From Micromonospora tulbaghiae (GTDB taxonomy: Bacteria > Actinomycetota > Actinomycetes > Mycobacteriales > Micromonosporaceae), in assembly GCF_900091605.1 (NCBI RefSeq), contig NZ_FMCQ01000003.1, positions 556,495 to 620,494 on the forward strand: a stretch of DNA of 64,000 nt, read 5' to 3'. The position numbers and the translations under genes were made by a program. Of the stretch, positions 34,011 through 43,579 are shown in pieces. Numbering within the stretch: position 1 is the first letter of the stretch; each line of letters begins with the position of its first letter. The notes below the pieces were generated by a model, which was given only the letters and a program-made list of their open reading frames with translations, did not search any database and was not told where the DNA came from.

Positions 34011-34937
34011 ATGCAGCGGTGGCGGGGGTACGAGGCGGCACCCGGCGGCTGGGGACGCTCGGTGGTCACGATCGGCGTCTTCGACGGCGTGCACCGGGGG
34101 CACCAGGCCACCATCGGTCACGCCGTGGCGCGCGCCCGGGAGCTGGGCGTCAAGTCGGTGGTGGTGACGTTCGACCCGCACCCGGCCGAGGTGGTGCGAC
34201 CCGGCTCGCACCCGGCGGTACTGACCGAGCCGGCGCGCAAGGCCGAGCTGATCGAGGCGCTCGGCGTGGACGTGCTCTGCGTGGTGCCGTTCACAGTCGA
34301 GTTCTCCCGGCTGCCACCCGAGGCGTTCGTGCACGACGTCCTGGTCGCGCACCTGCACGCCGCGCTGGTGGTGGTCGGCGACAACTTCCGCTTCGGGCAC
34401 CGGGCCGCGGGTGACGTGCCGCTGCTGGAGCGGCTGGGCCGTACCTTCGGTTTCGCGGTCGAGGGGGCGCCGCTGGTCGCCGAGGCGGGGACCGTCTTCT
34501 CCTCCACGTACATCCGGTCCTGCGTCGACGCGGGCGACGTGGGTGCGGCGGCCGCGGCGCTCGGCCGTCCGCACCGGGTCGAGGGCGTGGTGGTCCGCGG
34601 CGACCAGCGTGGGCGTGAGCTGGGTTACCCCACCGCCAACCTGCTGACCCACAGGTACGCGGCGGTGCCGGCCGACGGTGTCTACGCGGCCCGTCTGGTG
34701 CGCCGCGACGGCGAACCGCTGGCGGCGGCCGTGTCGATCGGCACCAACCCGACGTTCTCCGGCCGGGAGCGGCGGGTGGAGGCGTACGCGCTGGACTTCA
34801 GCGGCGACCTGTACGGCGAGCGGCTGGCCCTGGATTTCGTGGCGCACCTGCGTGAGCAGCGGACATACGACGCGATCGAACCGCTGGTGGCCCAGATGGC
34901 CGAGGACGTGGAGCGCACCCGCCGGGCGGTGCTCTGA
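34011..34937 (+). CDS. ribF: Bifunctional riboflavin kinase / FAD synthetase
   Basis: 308 aa. The N-terminal FMN adenylyltransferase domain has GVFDGVHRGH (22-31) and the SSTYIR loop near 163-168. The C-terminal kinase domain has GYPTANL near 205-211, then the family's SIGTNPTF and AYALDFSGDLYG stretches. Makes FMN and FAD from riboflavin. A strong ribosome site (GGGGGAGG, ends near 34003) precedes the ATG. No FMN riboswitch is visible. Confidence 0.96.
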   Translation: MQRWRGYEAAPGGWGRSVVTIGVFDGVHRGHQATIGHAVARARELGVKSVVVTFDPHPAEVVRPGSHPAVLTEPARKAELIEALGVDVLCVVPFTVEFSRLPPEAFVHDVLVAHLHAALVVVGDNFRFGHRAAGDVPLLERLGRTFGFAVEGAPLVAEAGTVFSSTYIRSCVDAGDVGAAAAALGRPHRVEGVVVRGDQRGRELGYPTANLLTHRYAAVPADGVYAARLVRRDGEPLAAAVSIGTNPTFSGRERRVEAYALDFSGDLYGERLALDFVAHLREQRTYDAIEPLVAQMAEDVERTRRAVL

Positions 34938-34981
34938 CCCGCCCGTGGCGACCTTGACCGGCCGTCCGGCCCGAGGGCTGG

Positions 34982-34987
34982 TAGGCT
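34982..34987 (+). promoter_or_regulatory. Likely -10 element of the rpsO promoter
   Basis: GGTAGGCTGAC contains TAGGCT, which would start transcription near 34994 and give an rpsO leader of about 125 bases. A TTGACC at 34954-34959 is too distant (22 bp) for a normal spacer. Confidence 0.45.
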
Positions 34988-34996
34988 GACGGAGAC

Positions 34997-35069
34997 GTCG
35001 GCTGACCGACGGGGGCCTCGCGTGCCTGCACGACGCCGCGGGTGCGAGGAACCGGTCCGTTGCACCGGT
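34997..35069 (+). promoter_or_regulatory. Structured rpsO leader, possible S15 autoregulatory RNA
   Basis: Three helices can form: GTCGG/CCGAC with a CTGA loop (34997-35010), CCTCGC/GCGAGG (35016-35021 with 35044-35049) enclosing a GTGC/GCAC mini-stem, and ACCGGT/ACCGGT with a seven-base loop (35051-35069). S15 represses its own mRNA in several phyla through unrelated leader structures; assignment here is inference. Confidence 0.4.
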
Positions 35070-35119
35070 CACCACGACCGCTCCGGACCTCATCGAATGA
35101 CCCACGAAACAGGGAGAAC

Positions 35120-35389
35120 ATGGCGCTCGACCAGGAAGCCAAGGCCAAGATCCGCCAGGAGTACGCGACCGCCGAGGGCGACACCGGCTCGCCCGAGGTG
35201 CAGGTCGCGGTCCTGACCAAGCGGATCGCTGAGCTCACCGAGCACCTGAAGGTGCACAAGCACGACCACCACAGCCGCCGTGGGCTGCTGCTGCTGGTCG
35301 GCCGGCGCCGCCGGCTGCTGAACTACGTCCAGAAGAAGGACATCAACCGCTACCGGTCGCTCATCGAGCGGCTCGGCCTGCGCCGATGA
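35120..35389 (+). CDS. rpsO: 30S ribosomal protein S15
   Basis: 89 aa, the standard length, with [17 protein letters not shown] (20-36) and the 16S-binding [25 protein letters not shown] (about 46-70). AGGGAGA precedes the ATG. It binds the central domain of 16S rRNA early in assembly. Followed by a hairpin and pnp, the conserved pairing. Confidence 0.98.
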   Translation: MALDQEAKAKIRQEYATAEGDTGSPEVQVAVLTKRIAELTEHLKVHKHDHHSRRGLLLLVGRRRRLLNYVQKKDINRYRSLIERLGLRR

Positions 35390-35393
35390 CCTG

Positions 35394-35425
35394 ACGGGGG
35401 AGTGGCCGCCTGGCTGCTCCCCCGT
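35394..35425 (+). terminator. rpsO-pnp intergenic hairpin
   Basis: ACGGGGGAG (35394-35402) pairs perfectly with CTCCCCCGT (35417-35425) around a 14-base loop, four bases after the rpsO stop. Either a partial terminator or a processing site; in other bacteria RNase III and PNPase act on the hairpin in this gap. Confidence 0.75.
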
Positions 35426-35609
35426 TGCAGTACCACCGAAGAACCCGGCCGCGCGACACCCGAAGAGGGAGCCGGTCAGCACCGGTCTCCGGTAGTGGCC
35501 CCCGGGAACCCCGGCACGACGCCGGCCTCCCCGGGCGCTTCGATCGAAGACCGGCCGCCTGAGCAGTTCCCGTGTCGTCGGCCGACGACGCGAAGGAGCA
35601 CCACAGCAC

Positions 35610-38003
35610 ATGACCGAGACCAACCTCGGCACCGAATCCCGCACCGCGGTGATCGACAACGGGGCCTTCGGCACCCGCGAGATCACCTTCTCCACCGGCC
35701 GCCTGGCCCGCCAGGCCGCCGGCTCCGTCGTCGCCCAGCTCGGCGAGACGGTCGTCCTCTCCGCGACCACGGCCGGCAAGCAGCCGCGCGAGTCGTTCGA
35801 CTTCTTCCCGCTGACGGTGGACGTCGAGGAGCGGATGTACGCCGCGGGCCGGATCCCCGGCTCGTTCTTCCGCCGCGAGGGCCGGCCCAGCGAGGACGCC
35901 ATCCTCACCTGCCGGCTGATCGACCGGCCGCTGCGCCCGTCGTTCGTCAAGGGCCTGCGCAACGAGGTCCAGGTCGTCGAGACCATCCTCGCGCTGGACC
36001 CGCAGCACCCGTACGACGTCGTGGCGATCAACGCCGCCTCGATGTCGACCAAGCTGTCCGGCCTGCCGTTCTCCGGCCCGATCGGCGCGACCCGGGTCGC
36101 GAACGTCGACGGCCAGTGGGTCGCCTTCCCGACCCTGGAGGAGCTGGAGCGGGCCACCTTCGACATGGTCGTGGCCGGCCGCACCCTGGCCGACGGCGAG
36201 GTCGCGATCATGATGGTCGAGGCCGAGGCCACCCCGAACGCCGTGGCCCTGATCTCGGGCGGCGCCACCGCGCCGACCGAGGAGATCGTGGCCAGCGGCC
36301 TGGAGGCCGCCAAGCCGGCCATCCGTGAGCTGTGCCGGGCGCAGAGCGAGCTGGCCGAGGTGGCCGCCAAGCCGGTCGCCGAGTTCCCGATCTTCCTGGA
36401 CTACCAGGACGACGTGTACGACGCGGTGGCCGACGTGGCCCGCGCCGACGTCGCCGAGGCGCTGAAGATCGCCGGCAAGGCCGACCGCGAGGAGGCCCTG
36501 GACCGCATCAAGGCCAAGGTCGCCGAGCAGCTGACCGGCCGCTTCGAGGGCCGGGAGAAGGAGCTCTCCGCCGCGTTCCGTTCGCTGACCAAGTCCGAGG
36601 TCCGCAACCGGGTGCTGCGCGAGCAGGTCCGCATCGACGGCCGCGGCCCGCGTGACATCCGTCCGCTGACCGCCGAGGTCGGCGTGCTGCCGCGGGTGCA
36701 CGGCTCGGCGCTGTTCGAGCGCGGCGAGACCCAGATCCTGGGCGTCACCACGCTGAACATGCTGCGCATGGAGCAGATGGTGGACACGCTGTCCCCGGAG
36801 AACCGCAAGCGCTACATGCACAACTACAACTTCCCGCCGTACTCGACCGGTGAGACCGGCCGGGTCGGCTCGCCGAAGCGGCGCGAGATCGGCCACGGCG
36901 CGCTCGCCGAGCGGGCGCTGATTCCGGTGCTGCCCTCGCGCGAGGAGTTCCCCTACGCCATCCGGCAGGTCTCCGAGGCGCTCGGCTCCAACGGCTCCAC
37001 CTCGATGGGTTCGGTCTGCGCCTCGACGCTGGGCCTGCTCTCGGCCGGTGTGCCGCTGAAGGCGCCGGTCGCCGGCATCGCCATGGGCCTCATCTCCGAC
37101 GAGGTCGACGGCAAGACCCAGTACGTGACGCTCACCGACATCCTCGGCGCCGAGGACGCGTTCGGCGACATGGACTTCAAGGTCGCCGGCACCCGGGACT
37201 TCGTCACCGCGCTCCAGCTCGACACCAAGCTGGACGGCATCCCGTCGGACGTGCTGGCCGCCGCGCTGCAGCAGGCGCACGAGGCCCGGCAGACCATCCT
37301 CGACGTGATGCAGCGGGCCATCGAGGCGCCGGCCGAGATGTCGGACTACGCGCCGCGGGTGACCACCGTCAAGATCCCGGTCGACAAGATCGGCATGGTG
37401 ATCGGCCCGAAGGGTCAGACCATCAACGCGATCCAGGACGAGACCGGCGCCGAGATCTCCATCGAGGACGACGGCACCATCTACGTCGGCGCGACGAACG
37501 GCCCGGCCGCCCAGGCGGCGGTCGAGCGGATCAACGGGATCGCCAACCCGACCCTGCCGAAGACGGGCGAGCGGTTCCTCGGCACCGTCGTGAAGACCGC
37601 CGCGTTCGGCGCCTTCATCTCGCTGCTGCCGGGCCGCGACGGCCTGCTGCACATCTCCAAGGTGGGCGACGGCAAGCGGGTCGACAAGGTCGAGGACTAC
37701 CTCAACGTCGGCGACAAGGTCGAGGTGGAGATCGCGGACATCGACGCCCGCGGCAAGATCTACCTGGACAAGATCCGTCCGGAGGGCGCCGAGGCGCCGG
37801 CCGCCGGTGAGGCCGCCGGTGGCGAGCGTCCCTCGGGCGGCCGGGACCGCGGCGGCGACCGCGGCCCGCGTGACCGCGGTGACCGGGGTGGCGAGCGCCG
37901 TTCCGAGGGTGGCGAGCGCCGTTCCGAGGGTGGCGAGCGCCGTTCCGAGGGTGGCGAGGGCGGCGGCGAGTCCCGTCCGCGTCGCCGGACCCGGCACAGC
38001 TGA
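35610..38003 (+). CDS. pnp: Polyribonucleotide nucleotidyltransferase (PNPase)
   Basis: Phosphorolytic 3'-5' exoribonuclease, and in actinomycetes also the polyadenylating enzyme; 797 aa. First RNase PH domain (about 10-150, with [20 protein letters not shown]), helical domain (about 250-330), second PH domain (about 335-560, ending before the KH domain), KH domain with IGPKGQT near 595, and S1 domain (about 650-725). The tail (about 740-797) is a Gly/Arg/Glu-rich repeat. AAGGAG lies 11 bases before the ATG. Confidence 0.97.
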   Translation: MTETNLGTESRTAVIDNGAFGTREITFSTGRLARQAAGSVVAQLGETVVLSATTAGKQPRESFDFFPLTVDVEERMYAAGRIPGSFFRREGRPSEDAILTCRLIDRPLRPSFVKGLRNEVQVVETILALDPQHPYDVVAINAASMSTKLSGLPFSGPIGATRVANVDGQWVAFPTLEELERATFDMVVAGRTLADGEVAIMMVEAEATPNAVALISGGATAPTEEIVASGLEAAKPAIRELCRAQSELAEVAAKPVAEFPIFLDYQDDVYDAVADVARADVAEALKIAGKADREEALDRIKAKVAEQLTGRFEGREKELSAAFRSLTKSEVRNRVLREQVRIDGRGPRDIRPLTAEVGVLPRVHGSALFERGETQILGVTTLNMLRMEQMVDTLSPENRKRYMHNYNFPPYSTGETGRVGSPKRREIGHGALAERALIPVLPSREEFPYAIRQVSEALGSNGSTSMGSVCASTLGLLSAGVPLKAPVAGIAMGLISDEVDGKTQYVTLTDILGAEDAFGDMDFKVAGTRDFVTALQLDTKLDGIPSDVLAAALQQAHEARQTILDVMQRAIEAPAEMSDYAPRVTTVKIPVDKIGMVIGPKGQTINAIQDETGAEISIEDDGTIYVGATNGPAAQAAVERINGIANPTLPKTGERFLGTVVKTAAFGAFISLLPGRDGLLHISKVGDGKRVDKVEDYLNVGDKVEVEIADIDARGKIYLDKIRPEGAEAPAAGEAAGGERPSGGRDRGGDRGPRDRGDRGGERRSEGGERRSEGGERRSEGGEGGGESRPRRRTRHS
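37887..37949 (+). repeat. Three perfect 21-bp tandem repeats in pnp
   Basis: Three identical copies of GGTGGCGAGCGCCGTTCCGAG encode GGERRSE three times in the disordered C-terminal tail. Identity at the third codon position points to recent slippage or duplication. Confidence 0.95.
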
Positions 38004-38011
38004 TCAACCGA

Positions 38012-38045
38012 CCGGCCCGGGTGACGTCCGCGTCACCCGGGCCGG
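38012..38045 (+). terminator. Terminator after pnp
   Basis: A perfect 15-bp stem (38012-38026 with 38031-38045) with a TCCG tetraloop begins nine bases after the pnp stop. The strongest terminator-like hairpin in the window. Confidence 0.85.
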
Positions 38046-38048
38046 CCC

Positions 38049-38082
38049 ACGGCTCCAGGTCGCGTGCGCGAGCTGGAGCCGT
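38049..38082 (+). terminator. Second hairpin after pnp
   Basis: ACGGCTCCAG (38049-38058) pairs perfectly with CTGGAGCCGT (38073-38082) around 14 bases, only three bases after the first stem. It may back up termination or be a leader hairpin of the downstream peptidase gene. Confidence 0.65.
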
Positions 38083-38124
38083 CGTACGTCCCGCCGTTCC
38101 TCGTCATCCGGAGAGCAGGTTCTC

Positions 38125-39498
38125 GTGAGTTCGTCAGTCGCCTCGACGGGACGGGGGGTGGCGCCGACCGGACCCGGTGCGGCGGCCCGCGCGGTCACCC
38201 GGACGCTCAGCGACGACCCGCTCGGCGGCACCGTCCGCCGTACCGTGCTCCCCAGCGGGCTGCGGGTGCTCACCGAGGCGATCCCGGCGATGCGCAGCGT
38301 GTCGTTCGGCATCTGGGTGGCTGTCGGCTCGCGCGACGAGACCGGCTCGCAGGCCGGTGCCGCGCACTTCCTGGAGCACCTGCTGTTCAAGGGCACCAAC
38401 AAGCGCAGCGCGTTGGAGATCTCGGCGCAGATCGAGGCCGTGGGCGGCGAGACCAACGCCTTCACCACGAAGGAATACACCTGCTACTACGCGCGGGTGC
38501 TGGACGAGGACCTGCCGCTCGCCATCGACGTCATGTGCGACCTGGTCGCCGACTCGGTGCTGGCCGCCCCCGACGTGGAGACCGAACGCGGCGTCATCCT
38601 CGAAGAGATCGCCATGCACGACGACGAGCCCGGCGACGAGGTGCACGACCTGTTCGCCCGCGCCGTCTACGGCGACCACCCGCTGGGCCGGCTCATCTCC
38701 GGCACGGAGGAGACGGTCACGCCGATGACCCGCCGGCAGATCCAGGGCTTCTACCGCCGCCGCTACACGGCGCCGCAGATCGTGATCGCCGCCGCCGGGA
38801 ACCTCGACCACGCCGCCGTGGTCAAGCTGGTCCGGCAGGCGCTGCGCGGCACCCCGCTGGACACCGACCCGGCGTCGCCGGCGCCGCACCGCCGGGCCAC
38901 CCCGACGGTACGCACCAAGCCGGCCACCACGCTGGTCGAGCCGAAGGAGACCGAGCAGGCGCACGTCATCCTCGGCTGCCCGGGCATCGACCGCACCGAC
39001 GACCGGCGGTTCGCCCTCGGCGTGCTGAACAACGTGCTCGGCGGCGGCATGTCCAGCCGGCTGTTCCAGGAGATCCGGGAGCAGCGCGGGCTGGCGTACT
39101 CGGTCTACTCCTACGCCAGCCAGTACGCCGACAGCGGCGTGTTCGCCGTCTACGCCGGTTGCGCGCCGGGCAAGGTGGACGAGGTGCTGGACCTGACCCG
39201 CGCCGAGCTGGCGCGGGTGGCCGCCGAGGGGATCACCGAGGCGGAGCTGGCCCGGGGCAAGGGGATGAGCAAGGGCTCGTTCGTGCTCGGGCTGGAGGAC
39301 ACCGGCTCGCGGATGAGCCGGCTCGCCAAGGGGGAGCTGCTCTACGGCAACCTGATGCCGGTGGATGACCTGCTGGCGCGGGTGGACGCGGTGACGCTCG
39401 CGGACGTGAACGCGCTCGCCGCCGAGCTGCTCGGCCGGCCGATGTCGCTTGCCGTCGTCGGCCCGTTCGACGAGGGCAGCTTCACCGTCGACCGCTGA
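38125..39498 (+). CDS. M16 family zinc metallopeptidase
   Basis: Processing-peptidase-like protein of 457 aa with the inverted zinc motif HFLEH (81-85) and the distal glutamate in ERGVILEEI (about 160). The second, non-catalytic half begins near 250 with PKETEQAHVILGCPG and holds the conserved RGLAYSVYS. It corresponds to mycobacterial PepR (Rv2782c), which also follows pnp. GGAGAG lies nine bases before GTG 38125. Confidence 0.93.
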   Translation: MSSSVASTGRGVAPTGPGAAARAVTRTLSDDPLGGTVRRTVLPSGLRVLTEAIPAMRSVSFGIWVAVGSRDETGSQAGAAHFLEHLLFKGTNKRSALEISAQIEAVGGETNAFTTKEYTCYYARVLDEDLPLAIDVMCDLVADSVLAAPDVETERGVILEEIAMHDDEPGDEVHDLFARAVYGDHPLGRLISGTEETVTPMTRRQIQGFYRRRYTAPQIVIAAAGNLDHAAVVKLVRQALRGTPLDTDPASPAPHRRATPTVRTKPATTLVEPKETEQAHVILGCPGIDRTDDRRFALGVLNNVLGGGMSSRLFQEIREQRGLAYSVYSYASQYADSGVFAVYAGCAPGKVDEVLDLTRAELARVAAEGITEAELARGKGMSKGSFVLGLEDTGSRMSRLAKGELLYGNLMPVDDLLARVDAVTLADVNALAAELLGRPMSLAVVGPFDEGSFTVDR

Positions 39499-40341
<843 letters not shown>

Positions 40342-40391
40342 CCCGCAGCGGGTGCCGCGCACCGCGCCCCGGCCTGCTGCGGGAAACCGTT

Positions 40392-40420
40392 TTGCCTGGT
40401 CGGTGGCGCAGACCTAGGCT
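40392..40420 (+). promoter_or_regulatory. Promoter of the acetyltransferase gene at 40427
   Basis: TTGCCT (40392-40397) and TAGGCT (40415-40420) are 17 bp apart; the -10 ends seven bases before the ATG, giving a leaderless mRNA. Confidence 0.6.
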
Positions 40421-40426
40421 GCTTTC

Positions 40427-40897
40427 ATGATCGATTCTGGACACTCCGACCGCACCGGCCGCCGGGTGACGCTGCGCCCGGTGGACGACGACAACTGGCG
40501 GGCAGTGGCGGACGTCGCGCCGCACGACGACCAGCGTGCCTTCGTGGCCGCACTGGCCGCCCGCTACCTGCTTCTCACCGAGCGCTCGGACGTCTGGAAC
40601 TCGCTCGCGGTGTACGCCGACGAGACGGTCGTCGGACACGTGATGTGGGGCGTGGACGACGACGAGTCGCGCTGGATCGGCGGCATGGTGATCGACGCCG
40701 CCGAGCAGGGCCGGGGCCTGGGCCGCGCCACCGTACGGACGCTCGCGGACTGGCTCGCCGAGGCGGGCCAGCCGATCCGCCTGAGCTACCACCCTGACAA
40801 CAAGCCCGCCGGCGCCCTCTACACGTCTCTGGGTTTCCACCCCACAGGCGCCATGGAGGACGACGAGCTGGTAGCCGAACTCCTCCCCCCAGCCTGA
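40427..40897 (+). CDS. GNAT family N-acetyltransferase
   Basis: 156 aa. GNAT fold with strand-beta4 GGMVIDAAEQGRGLGRATVRTLADWL (about 85-110; acetyl-CoA loop QGRGLGR) and the C-terminal NKPAGALYTSLGFHPTG. The layout resembles the diamine/spermidine acetyltransferase group (HHDDQRAFVA-like N-terminus), so a polyamine substrate is conceivable. Monocistronic by prediction. Confidence 0.85.
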   Translation: MIDSGHSDRTGRRVTLRPVDDDNWRAVADVAPHDDQRAFVAALAARYLLLTERSDVWNSLAVYADETVVGHVMWGVDDDESRWIGGMVIDAAEQGRGLGRATVRTLADWLAEAGQPIRLSYHPDNKPAGALYTSLGFHPTGAMEDDELVAELLPPA

Positions 40898-40916
40898 CCC
40901 CCTGCCCGGCCCCCGA

Positions 40917-40973
40917 CGATCATGAGGTTGGCGGCATTTAAGGAGATCGAAAAGGCCGTCAACCTCATGATCG
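40917..40973. repeat. Palindromic repeat element, type 1
   Basis: Two 18-base arms (40917-40934 CGATCATGAGGTTGGCGG and 40956-40973) are complementary with one mismatch around a 21-base AT-richer loop containing GGAGATCGA. The element at 62868 has nearly the same arms and the same nine-base core on the other strand. Confidence 0.9.
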
Positions 40974-40987
40974 ACGGGGTCAAGGAT

Positions 40988-41006
40988 GGGGTGGGGTGGG
41001 GTGGGG
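40988..41006 (+). other. G-quadruplex motif
   Basis: Four GGGG runs separated by single T residues, a sequence expected to fold into a very stable parallel quadruplex on the plus strand. It begins 14 bases after the palindrome. Confidence 0.8.
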
Positions 41007-41030
41007 TGGCGGTCCTGCCCCGTGCCGGGA

Positions 41031-41064
41031 CCGCCGGCCCACCCACGAGAGGGTGGACCGGCGG
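41031..41064. terminator. Bidirectional terminator between convergent acetyltransferase genes
   Basis: Arms 41031-41044 and 41051-41064 form a 14-bp stem with one mismatch and a six-base loop, 13 bases from the stop of the minus-strand gene. Confidence 0.75.
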
Positions 41065-41076
41065 CAGGGCTGGAAC

Positions 41077-41670
41077 TCATCGGTCGGCTGAGGAATTTTC
41101 CTCTGCGGTCTCCGGGATCGCCACGTGGAGGCGGATCTGGGGGACCAGCATGTCGTCCACGTCCAGCGCGCGGGACGCCCCGTCCGGCTCCCAGCCCGTC
41201 GAGCCGAGGAAGTTCCGGGTCGCCGCGTCGGCGTCGAACGCCCACGCCACCGCCCGGGTCAGGCCGTCGGCGCGCCAGTGGTCGACAGCCGCGGCGAGCA
41301 GCCGGCTGCCGTGCCCGCGCCGCCCCCACCGGGGCTCGACCAGCAGGTCCGTGACCGCCGCGACGCCCGAGGCGAGCGCCTCGGCCGGCTCGTCGGGGGC
41401 GAGCGCGTCGGCATCGGCCGGACCGGAGGCGACGAACCCCACCAGATAGGATTGCGCCGCCTGTTCGACGGCGACCAGCACCCGGTGCGCGCCCGAGGGC
41501 GGCTCCTGCACCGCCGCGCCCCACCGCCGCGCGAGGTACGCCTCGTCGAGGTTGTCGAGCACGTGCCGTGGCAGGATCCGGCGGTACGCGACCCGCCAGG
41601 TCGCGAGCTGGATGCGTGCGATCTCGCCGGCGTCCTCGGGACGCGCGGGCCGGACGTAGCCTGCAGCCAT
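41077..41670 (-). CDS. GNAT family N-acetyltransferase
   Basis: 197 aa with EIARIQLATWRVAYRRILP (16-34), the acetyl-CoA loop VEPRWGRRGHGSRLL (about 112-126) and FLGSTGWEPDGASR. The N-terminus resembles that of the protein at 42915 ([21 protein letters not shown]), so the two flanking GT87 are related. Substrate unknown. Divergent from the GT87 gene with only 35 bp between start codons. Confidence 0.85.
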   Translation of the reverse strand: MAAGYVRPARPEDAGEIARIQLATWRVAYRRILPRHVLDNLDEAYLARRWGAAVQEPPSGAHRVLVAVEQAAQSYLVGFVASGPADADALAPDEPAEALASGVAAVTDLLVEPRWGRRGHGSRLLAAAVDHWRADGLTRAVAWAFDADAATRNFLGSTGWEPDGASRALDVDDMLVPQIRLHVAIPETAEENSSADR

Positions 41671-41678
41671 GGCACGTG

Positions 41679-41684
41679 AGCCTA
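41679..41684 (-). promoter_or_regulatory. -10 element of the acetyltransferase gene at 41670
   Basis: TAGGCT on the minus strand ends nine bases before the ATG. It lies inside the short divergent gap, close to the ribosome site of the GT87 gene. Confidence 0.45.
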
Positions 41685-41705
41685 CGCAGGGCGAGGAGGG
41701 TGACG

Positions 41706-43010
41706 GTGGCGCAGGGTGCCGGGCGGACGATCACGCAGGTCGTCGCCGTGGTGGCGCTCGCCGCGGCGGTCACCGTGTTCCTCTCCGTGGCGGCGGTCCG
41801 GCACGGCTTCTTCGACCTCCAGGTCTACTACGGCGCGCTGACGTACTGGGCGCGCGACGGCGGGGAGATCTACGACTTCCTGCGCCCCGGCACGCAGTAC
41901 GGCTTCACCTACCCGCCGTTCGCCGCGCTGGTGATGCTGCCGATGGCGTACCTGCCGTGGAGCGCGGCGATCGTGGTGAGCGTGACCGCGACAGTGCTGG
42001 CGAGCGCCGTGGTGATCTGGCGGCTGCTGGACCCGGTGGCCCGCCGGTCCGGCTGGACCCGCTGGTTCGCCCTCGCGGTCGCGTTCTGCCTGGCCGCCGC
42101 GTACGAGCCGATGCGCGAGACGGTCAACTTCGGCCAGGTCAACATGCTGCTGCTGTTCCTGGTGGCGGCGGACCTGCTGTGGCTGCTGCCGGCGCGCAGC
42201 CGCTGGGCGGGCGTGGGCATCGGCCTGGCCACCGCGATCAAGCTGACGCCCGGCATCTTCATCGTCTACCTGCTGGTCACCGGCCGCTGGCGGACCGCGC
42301 TCACCGCCGTCGGCACGGCCGCCGTCGCCACGCTCGTGGCCGCCGGTCTCTTCCCGGACGCCTCCCGGGAGTTCTGGACCGAGGCGCTGTGGAACACCGA
42401 CCGGGTCGGTGAGCTGGCGTTCGTCTCCAACCAGTCGCTGCGCGGGGTGGTGGCCCGGCTCGACCCGCAGCACCCGAGCACGATCGCCTGGCTGGTGCTC
42501 GTACTCCTGACGCTCGTGATCTGGGGGTGGCGGTCGCGGGCGGCGGTGGCCGCCGGCGACGAGGCCACCGGCCTGGCCCTGACCGGCGCCGTGATGTGCC
42601 TGGTCAGCCCGGTGACCTGGGTGCACCATCTGGTCTGGCTGCTGCCCGGGCTGATCCTGCTCGTCGACAACGGCATGGCGGCGCCCGCGCGCAGCCGCCG
42701 GCGCCGTCTGCTGCTGGCCGCCGCGCTGATCGGGTACGCGCTGCTGTGCAGCCGGATCGTCTGGTCCTGGGAGAAGGACTTCACCGGCGTGGACGGTTTC
42801 CTCGGCAGCAACACGTACGTGTGGATCAGCCTGGCGCTGCTGCTCGGGCTGCCGATCCGGCGGTGGCTCACGCCGGCCGGCGGGGAGCGGCCCGGCGGTG
42901 ACCTCCCGGCCGGGTCAGCTTCCGGTGGTGTACCGCAGCTCGCGGAGCAGGATCGGGGCGAGGCCGCCGGACAGCGGCACCGGGTAGGTGGACTCCTCGC
43001 CGTCCGGTGA
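41706..43010 (+). CDS. GT87 family polyprenol-phosphate mannosyltransferase-like membrane protein
   Basis: 434 aa with about 10 helices. The first extracytoplasmic loop FFDLQVYYGALTYWARDGGEIYDF (about 32-55) holds the conserved Asp of this GT-C family, and YGFTYPPFAALVMLP follows; WVHHLVWLLPG lies near 305. Relatives such as PimE add alpha-1,2-mannose to lipoglycans outside the membrane. GTG 41706 is chosen because GAGGAGGG (41693-41700) lies five bases upstream; GTG 41700 would overlap it. The last 32 codons overlap the convergent gene at 42915. Confidence 0.85.
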   Translation: MAQGAGRTITQVVAVVALAAAVTVFLSVAAVRHGFFDLQVYYGALTYWARDGGEIYDFLRPGTQYGFTYPPFAALVMLPMAYLPWSAAIVVSVTATVLASAVVIWRLLDPVARRSGWTRWFALAVAFCLAAAYEPMRETVNFGQVNMLLLFLVAADLLWLLPARSRWAGVGIGLATAIKLTPGIFIVYLLVTGRWRTALTAVGTAAVATLVAAGLFPDASREFWTEALWNTDRVGELAFVSNQSLRGVVARLDPQHPSTIAWLVLVLLTLVIWGWRSRAAVAAGDEATGLALTGAVMCLVSPVTWVHHLVWLLPGLILLVDNGMAAPARSRRRRLLLAAALIGYALLCSRIVWSWEKDFTGVDGFLGSNTYVWISLALLLGLPIRRWLTPAGGERPGGDLPAGSASGGVPQLAEQDRGEAAGQRHRVGGLLAVR

Positions 43011-43460
43011 GTGACCGGCCCGCTCGTAGAAGCGGCGGGCGCGGGCGTTGTCGGCGAGCACCCAGAGCCGGTACCCCGTCCAGCCCCGCTCGGCCAGGCC
43101 GTCGCGGGCCGCCGCGAGCAGCGTCCGGGCGGCGCCCGAGCCCCAGTGCGCCGGTTCCACGTAGATCGCCACCAGTTCGCCGTGGGCCGGGTCGAGGTCG
43201 TCGCGGTCCTGGTTGTTCCGGTACGGCCCGAACGTGGTGAACCCGACGATCGTGCCGCCGTCCTCGGCGACGAGCGTGGTGAACGGGTGTTCCGGGTCGG
43301 CGGTGCCGAGGTCGCGGCGGCGCTGTGCCCAGGCGCGGGGGTTCAGCCGGCTCAGCACCTCCTCGGGCATGATCCCGGCGTAACCGGCCTGCCAGCCGTG
43401 GACGTGCACCCGGGCGATCGCCTCGGCGTCGTCCGGTTCCTCCCGGCGAATGGTGAGCAC
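42915..43460 (-). CDS. GNAT family N-acetyltransferase
   Basis: 181 aa with acetyl-CoA site [15 protein letters not shown] (about 101-115) and [22 protein letters not shown] (about 133-154), a complete Acetyltransf_1 pattern. The start is GTG at 43460 by family N-terminus [19 protein letters not shown]. Its 3' end overlaps the GT87 gene by 96 bp. Substrate unknown. Confidence 0.88.
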   Translation of the reverse strand: MLTIRREEPDDAEAIARVHVHGWQAGYAGIMPEEVLSRLNPRAWAQRRRDLGTADPEHPFTTLVAEDGGTIVGFTTFGPYRNNQDRDDLDPAHGELVAIYVEPAHWGSGAARTLLAAARDGLAERGWTGYRLWVLADNARARRFYERAGHSPDGEESTYPVPLSGGLAPILLRELRYTTGS

Positions 43461-43565
43461 CTGTCCGTTCTATGCCCCGGCGGGCGATCGGTCCAGCCGC
43501 CGCTCCCGGCCCGGCGCGTCGAGCATCGCGTGGCGGTCCGGAGGCGTCGTGTCGTACCGCTGGAT

Positions 43566-43571
43566 TAGGGT
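43566..43571 (+). promoter_or_regulatory. -10 element for the glycosylase gene
   Basis: TAGGGT ends nine bases before ATG 43580, predicting a two-base leader. Confidence 0.45.
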
Positions 43572-43579
43572 CGCCGACG

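Noticed and set aside
34938..35000. TTGACC at 34954 as -35 partner of TAGGCT at 34982
   Set aside because: The 22-bp spacer is outside the normal range; only the -10 is reported.
35361..37997. Long minus-strand frame opposite pnp
   Set aside because: Shadow of pnp; composition is Gly/Arg/Leu/Asp-biased with no recognisable domain.
41568..41705. Longer N-terminus for the GT87 protein from an upstream in-frame start
   Set aside because: The added residues are arginine-rich and hydrophilic, overlap the divergent acetyltransferase gene, and lack a ribosome site, whereas GTG 41706 has one.
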